This document shows positions 62,898 through 64,000 of a DNA stretch of 64,000 bases, piece after piece. Under the pieces are notes generated by a model. The model worked only from the letters and a program-made list of their open reading frames with translations. It was not told the origin of the DNA and ran no database searches. The stretch is from Desulfosporosinus nitroreducens (GTDB lineage: Bacteria; Bacillota; Desulfitobacteriia; Desulfitobacteriales; Desulfitobacteriaceae), in the NCBI RefSeq assembly GCF_023897015.1, contig NZ_JAMHFY010000011.1, forward strand, positions 102,162 through 166,161, in the 5' to 3' direction. Numbering within the stretch: position 1 is the first letter of the stretch; each line of letters begins with the position of its first letter. The translations under genes were made by a program, and so were the position numbers.

Positions 62898-63291
62898 AAT
62901 TTCTGATAATACTGTTATAATATACCAGAAGGAATGATAAAGCAGGAAAACGTAATAGTTAGCTTTAAGTTATGACTATGATCTATATATTTTTCTGCTC
63001 CAAATGGTCAATGATTGATATAGTGCGTTTCATAATTAAGTTTGTAACCTTCAGCTACGAATTTTAGTATTCTAGAAGCCTTGATATAAACGTATTAATG
63101 AAAGTGCTATAAGTGAACTGAAAAGTGTACCTTGTGGCACAGATTTGAGCCACTCTTTGACACTTTCATTTGATTATAAGAGGTGCATGATAATTATATT
63201 TGATTATGAACTTAAAGGACTTCTGAATTAAGTGGAGAAGAGACAACTTATACATACTTTATAAGTTGTTTGTGGGAAGGTGCTGGTTTCT
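62898..63291. other. Gene-free stretch
   Basis: Nothing beyond AT-rich DNA and an imperfect hairpin near 63133-63165 (GTGGCACAGATTTGAGCCAC). Confidence 0.4.
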
Positions 63292-63663
63292 ATGCCTAGT
63301 GACCTAGTTTTGATTGTCGATGACAACGAAGGAGTAAGAAGTTTGCTCAAAGAAGTATCAATGAACAACGGCTATCAGGTTGAAGTTGCCTCCAATGGTG
63401 CAGAAGCAATTAAAAAATTCCACAAATGTGTTCCCTCGGTTATTTTACTAGATTCAAAAATGCCTGGGATGAACAGTCTTAAGGTAGCTGAAAAAGTAAA
63501 AGACTTGTTTCCTGAATTGCCCATAATAATGATCTCTGCATATTCCGAACAAGAGGATATAAAAGTGGCACAACAAAAAGGTCTTATCAATTTTTGCGTG
63601 TCAAAACCTTTTGACATAAACAAGATGGTTGAATCCATTCGCTTACTGATTCATACTTATTAA
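63292..63663 (+). CDS. Spo0F-like single-domain response regulator
   Basis: 123-124 aa, receiver domain only. Acidic pair D10-D11 in LIVDDN, phospho-acceptor D54 in ILLDSKMPGM, and K105 in SKPF match Spo0F spacing (D54, K104). With no output domain it probably relays phosphate. MPGM is followed by NS instead of the common DG. The ATG at 63292 has GGGAAGG upstream; the GTG at 63280 overlaps that site. No kinase nearby. Confidence 0.87.
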   Translation: MPSDLVLIVDDNEGVRSLLKEVSMNNGYQVEVASNGAEAIKKFHKCVPSVILLDSKMPGMNSLKVAEKVKDLFPELPIIMISAYSEQEDIKVAQQKGLINFCVSKPFDINKMVESIRLLIHTY

Positions 63664-63923
63664 AGTGATTAATCTTATTTCATATTTTCTTAGTTTCCTT
63701 GTACATAATTTGATATAGAAGAAAACCTCCTCACAATTTAAAGCTATGAGAGAGGTCTTTTCTCTTATTACTTCGAATAACTACCACGACAAGCTCGGGG
63801 GCTAAGTCGATTCTGTTAGGCGCGCTCCATCATACATCACACGGTTTACGCAATTAATATGACCGTGCATAAACCCCTGAACGTTATACATTTTTCTATG
63901 TTGCGCCACAAAGCCAACTTCCA
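63664..63923. other. Gene-free stretch
   Basis: An imperfect hairpin AAAACCTC (63722) / GAGGTCTTTT (63755) may terminate the response-regulator transcript. No gene is seen. Confidence 0.45.
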
Positions 63924-64000
63924 ATTGGTACTATAAAAGCACAAGTAAACGATCCGAATTTACGGGTTGGATGCTTGTGCTTATTTACTTATAATGAGGG
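63924..64000 (+). mobile_element. IS110-family element, copy 2, left end only
   Basis: 77 bp match 60075-60151 except for a handful of changes and continue off the right edge, up to TAATGAGGG (TAATAAGGGG in copy 1). The first leader hairpin is kept. The changes to AGTAAACG and GATGCTTGTG preserve or improve pairing. The recombinase gene would start ~175 bp beyond the window. Confidence 0.85.

Overview
The window looks like a low-to-mid GC, strictly anaerobic, spore-forming Bacillota chromosome, most like Desulfosporosinus/Desulfitobacterium. The clues are an MttB-superfamily methyltransferase, glycyl-radical ribonucleotide reductase, c-di-GMP-I and cobalamin riboswitches, a Spo0F-like regulator and strong GGAGG ribosome binding sites. 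The genus is inference; no rRNA or tRNA gene was seen.

Region 1 (1-21.5 kb, + strand) is a nearly unbroken catabolic block. It encodes the whole nicotinate fermentation route known from Eubacterium barkeri: four-subunit nicotinate dehydrogenase (ndhF-S-L-M), enamidase, 6-hydroxynicotinate reductase, hydroxymethylglutarate dehydrogenase and dehydratase, dimethylmaleate hydratase (dmdA-B), B12-dependent 2-methyleneglutarate mutase, methylitaconate isomerase, a GlmL-like protein and dimethylmalate lyase. The expected products are propionate and pyruvate. Two conserved proteins of unknown role (UPF0280 and DUF1185) sit inside, and a small soluble chemoreceptor follows. An MttB-like methyltransferase (cut by the left edge) and a methyl-THF:corrinoid methyltransferase flank the block. 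This suggests that an N-methylated precursor such as trigonelline may be demethylated into the nicotinate pathway. RidA is convergent at the end.

Region 2 (22-34 kb) has an amino-acid permease remnant, a MEMO1-AMMECR1 fusion with its radical SAM partner, and a LytS/LytTR two-component system followed by a CstA-type transporter and a CC/Se-motif protein. Next come two tandem near-identical nhaB antiporter genes on the minus strand. Each is preceded by a c-di-GMP-I riboswitch with a terminator. Between each riboswitch and its nhaB lies a decayed piece of an unrelated ArsB/NhaD-type permease.

Region 3 (34-47 kb) holds Mn catalase and a metal-homeostasis block: TrmO with a His-rich tail, CooT, a Fur-family regulator, and divergent znuACB behind an inverted-repeat operator. 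It continues with a B12 riboswitch controlling nrdDG, alkaline phosphatase and a YibE/F protein.

Region 4 (42.8-64 kb) is accessory and eroded. It contains frameshifted or truncated genes (methyltransferases, a retropepsin-like protein, Amj flippase, helicase/nuclease pieces), a solitary HicB with a partial duplicate, a dispersed ~40-bp repeat in three copies, an unknown 497-aa protein, an XRE-methyltransferase fusion, and an IS110-family element with a structured 5' leader (candidate bridge RNA). The left end of a second copy of that IS runs off the right edge.
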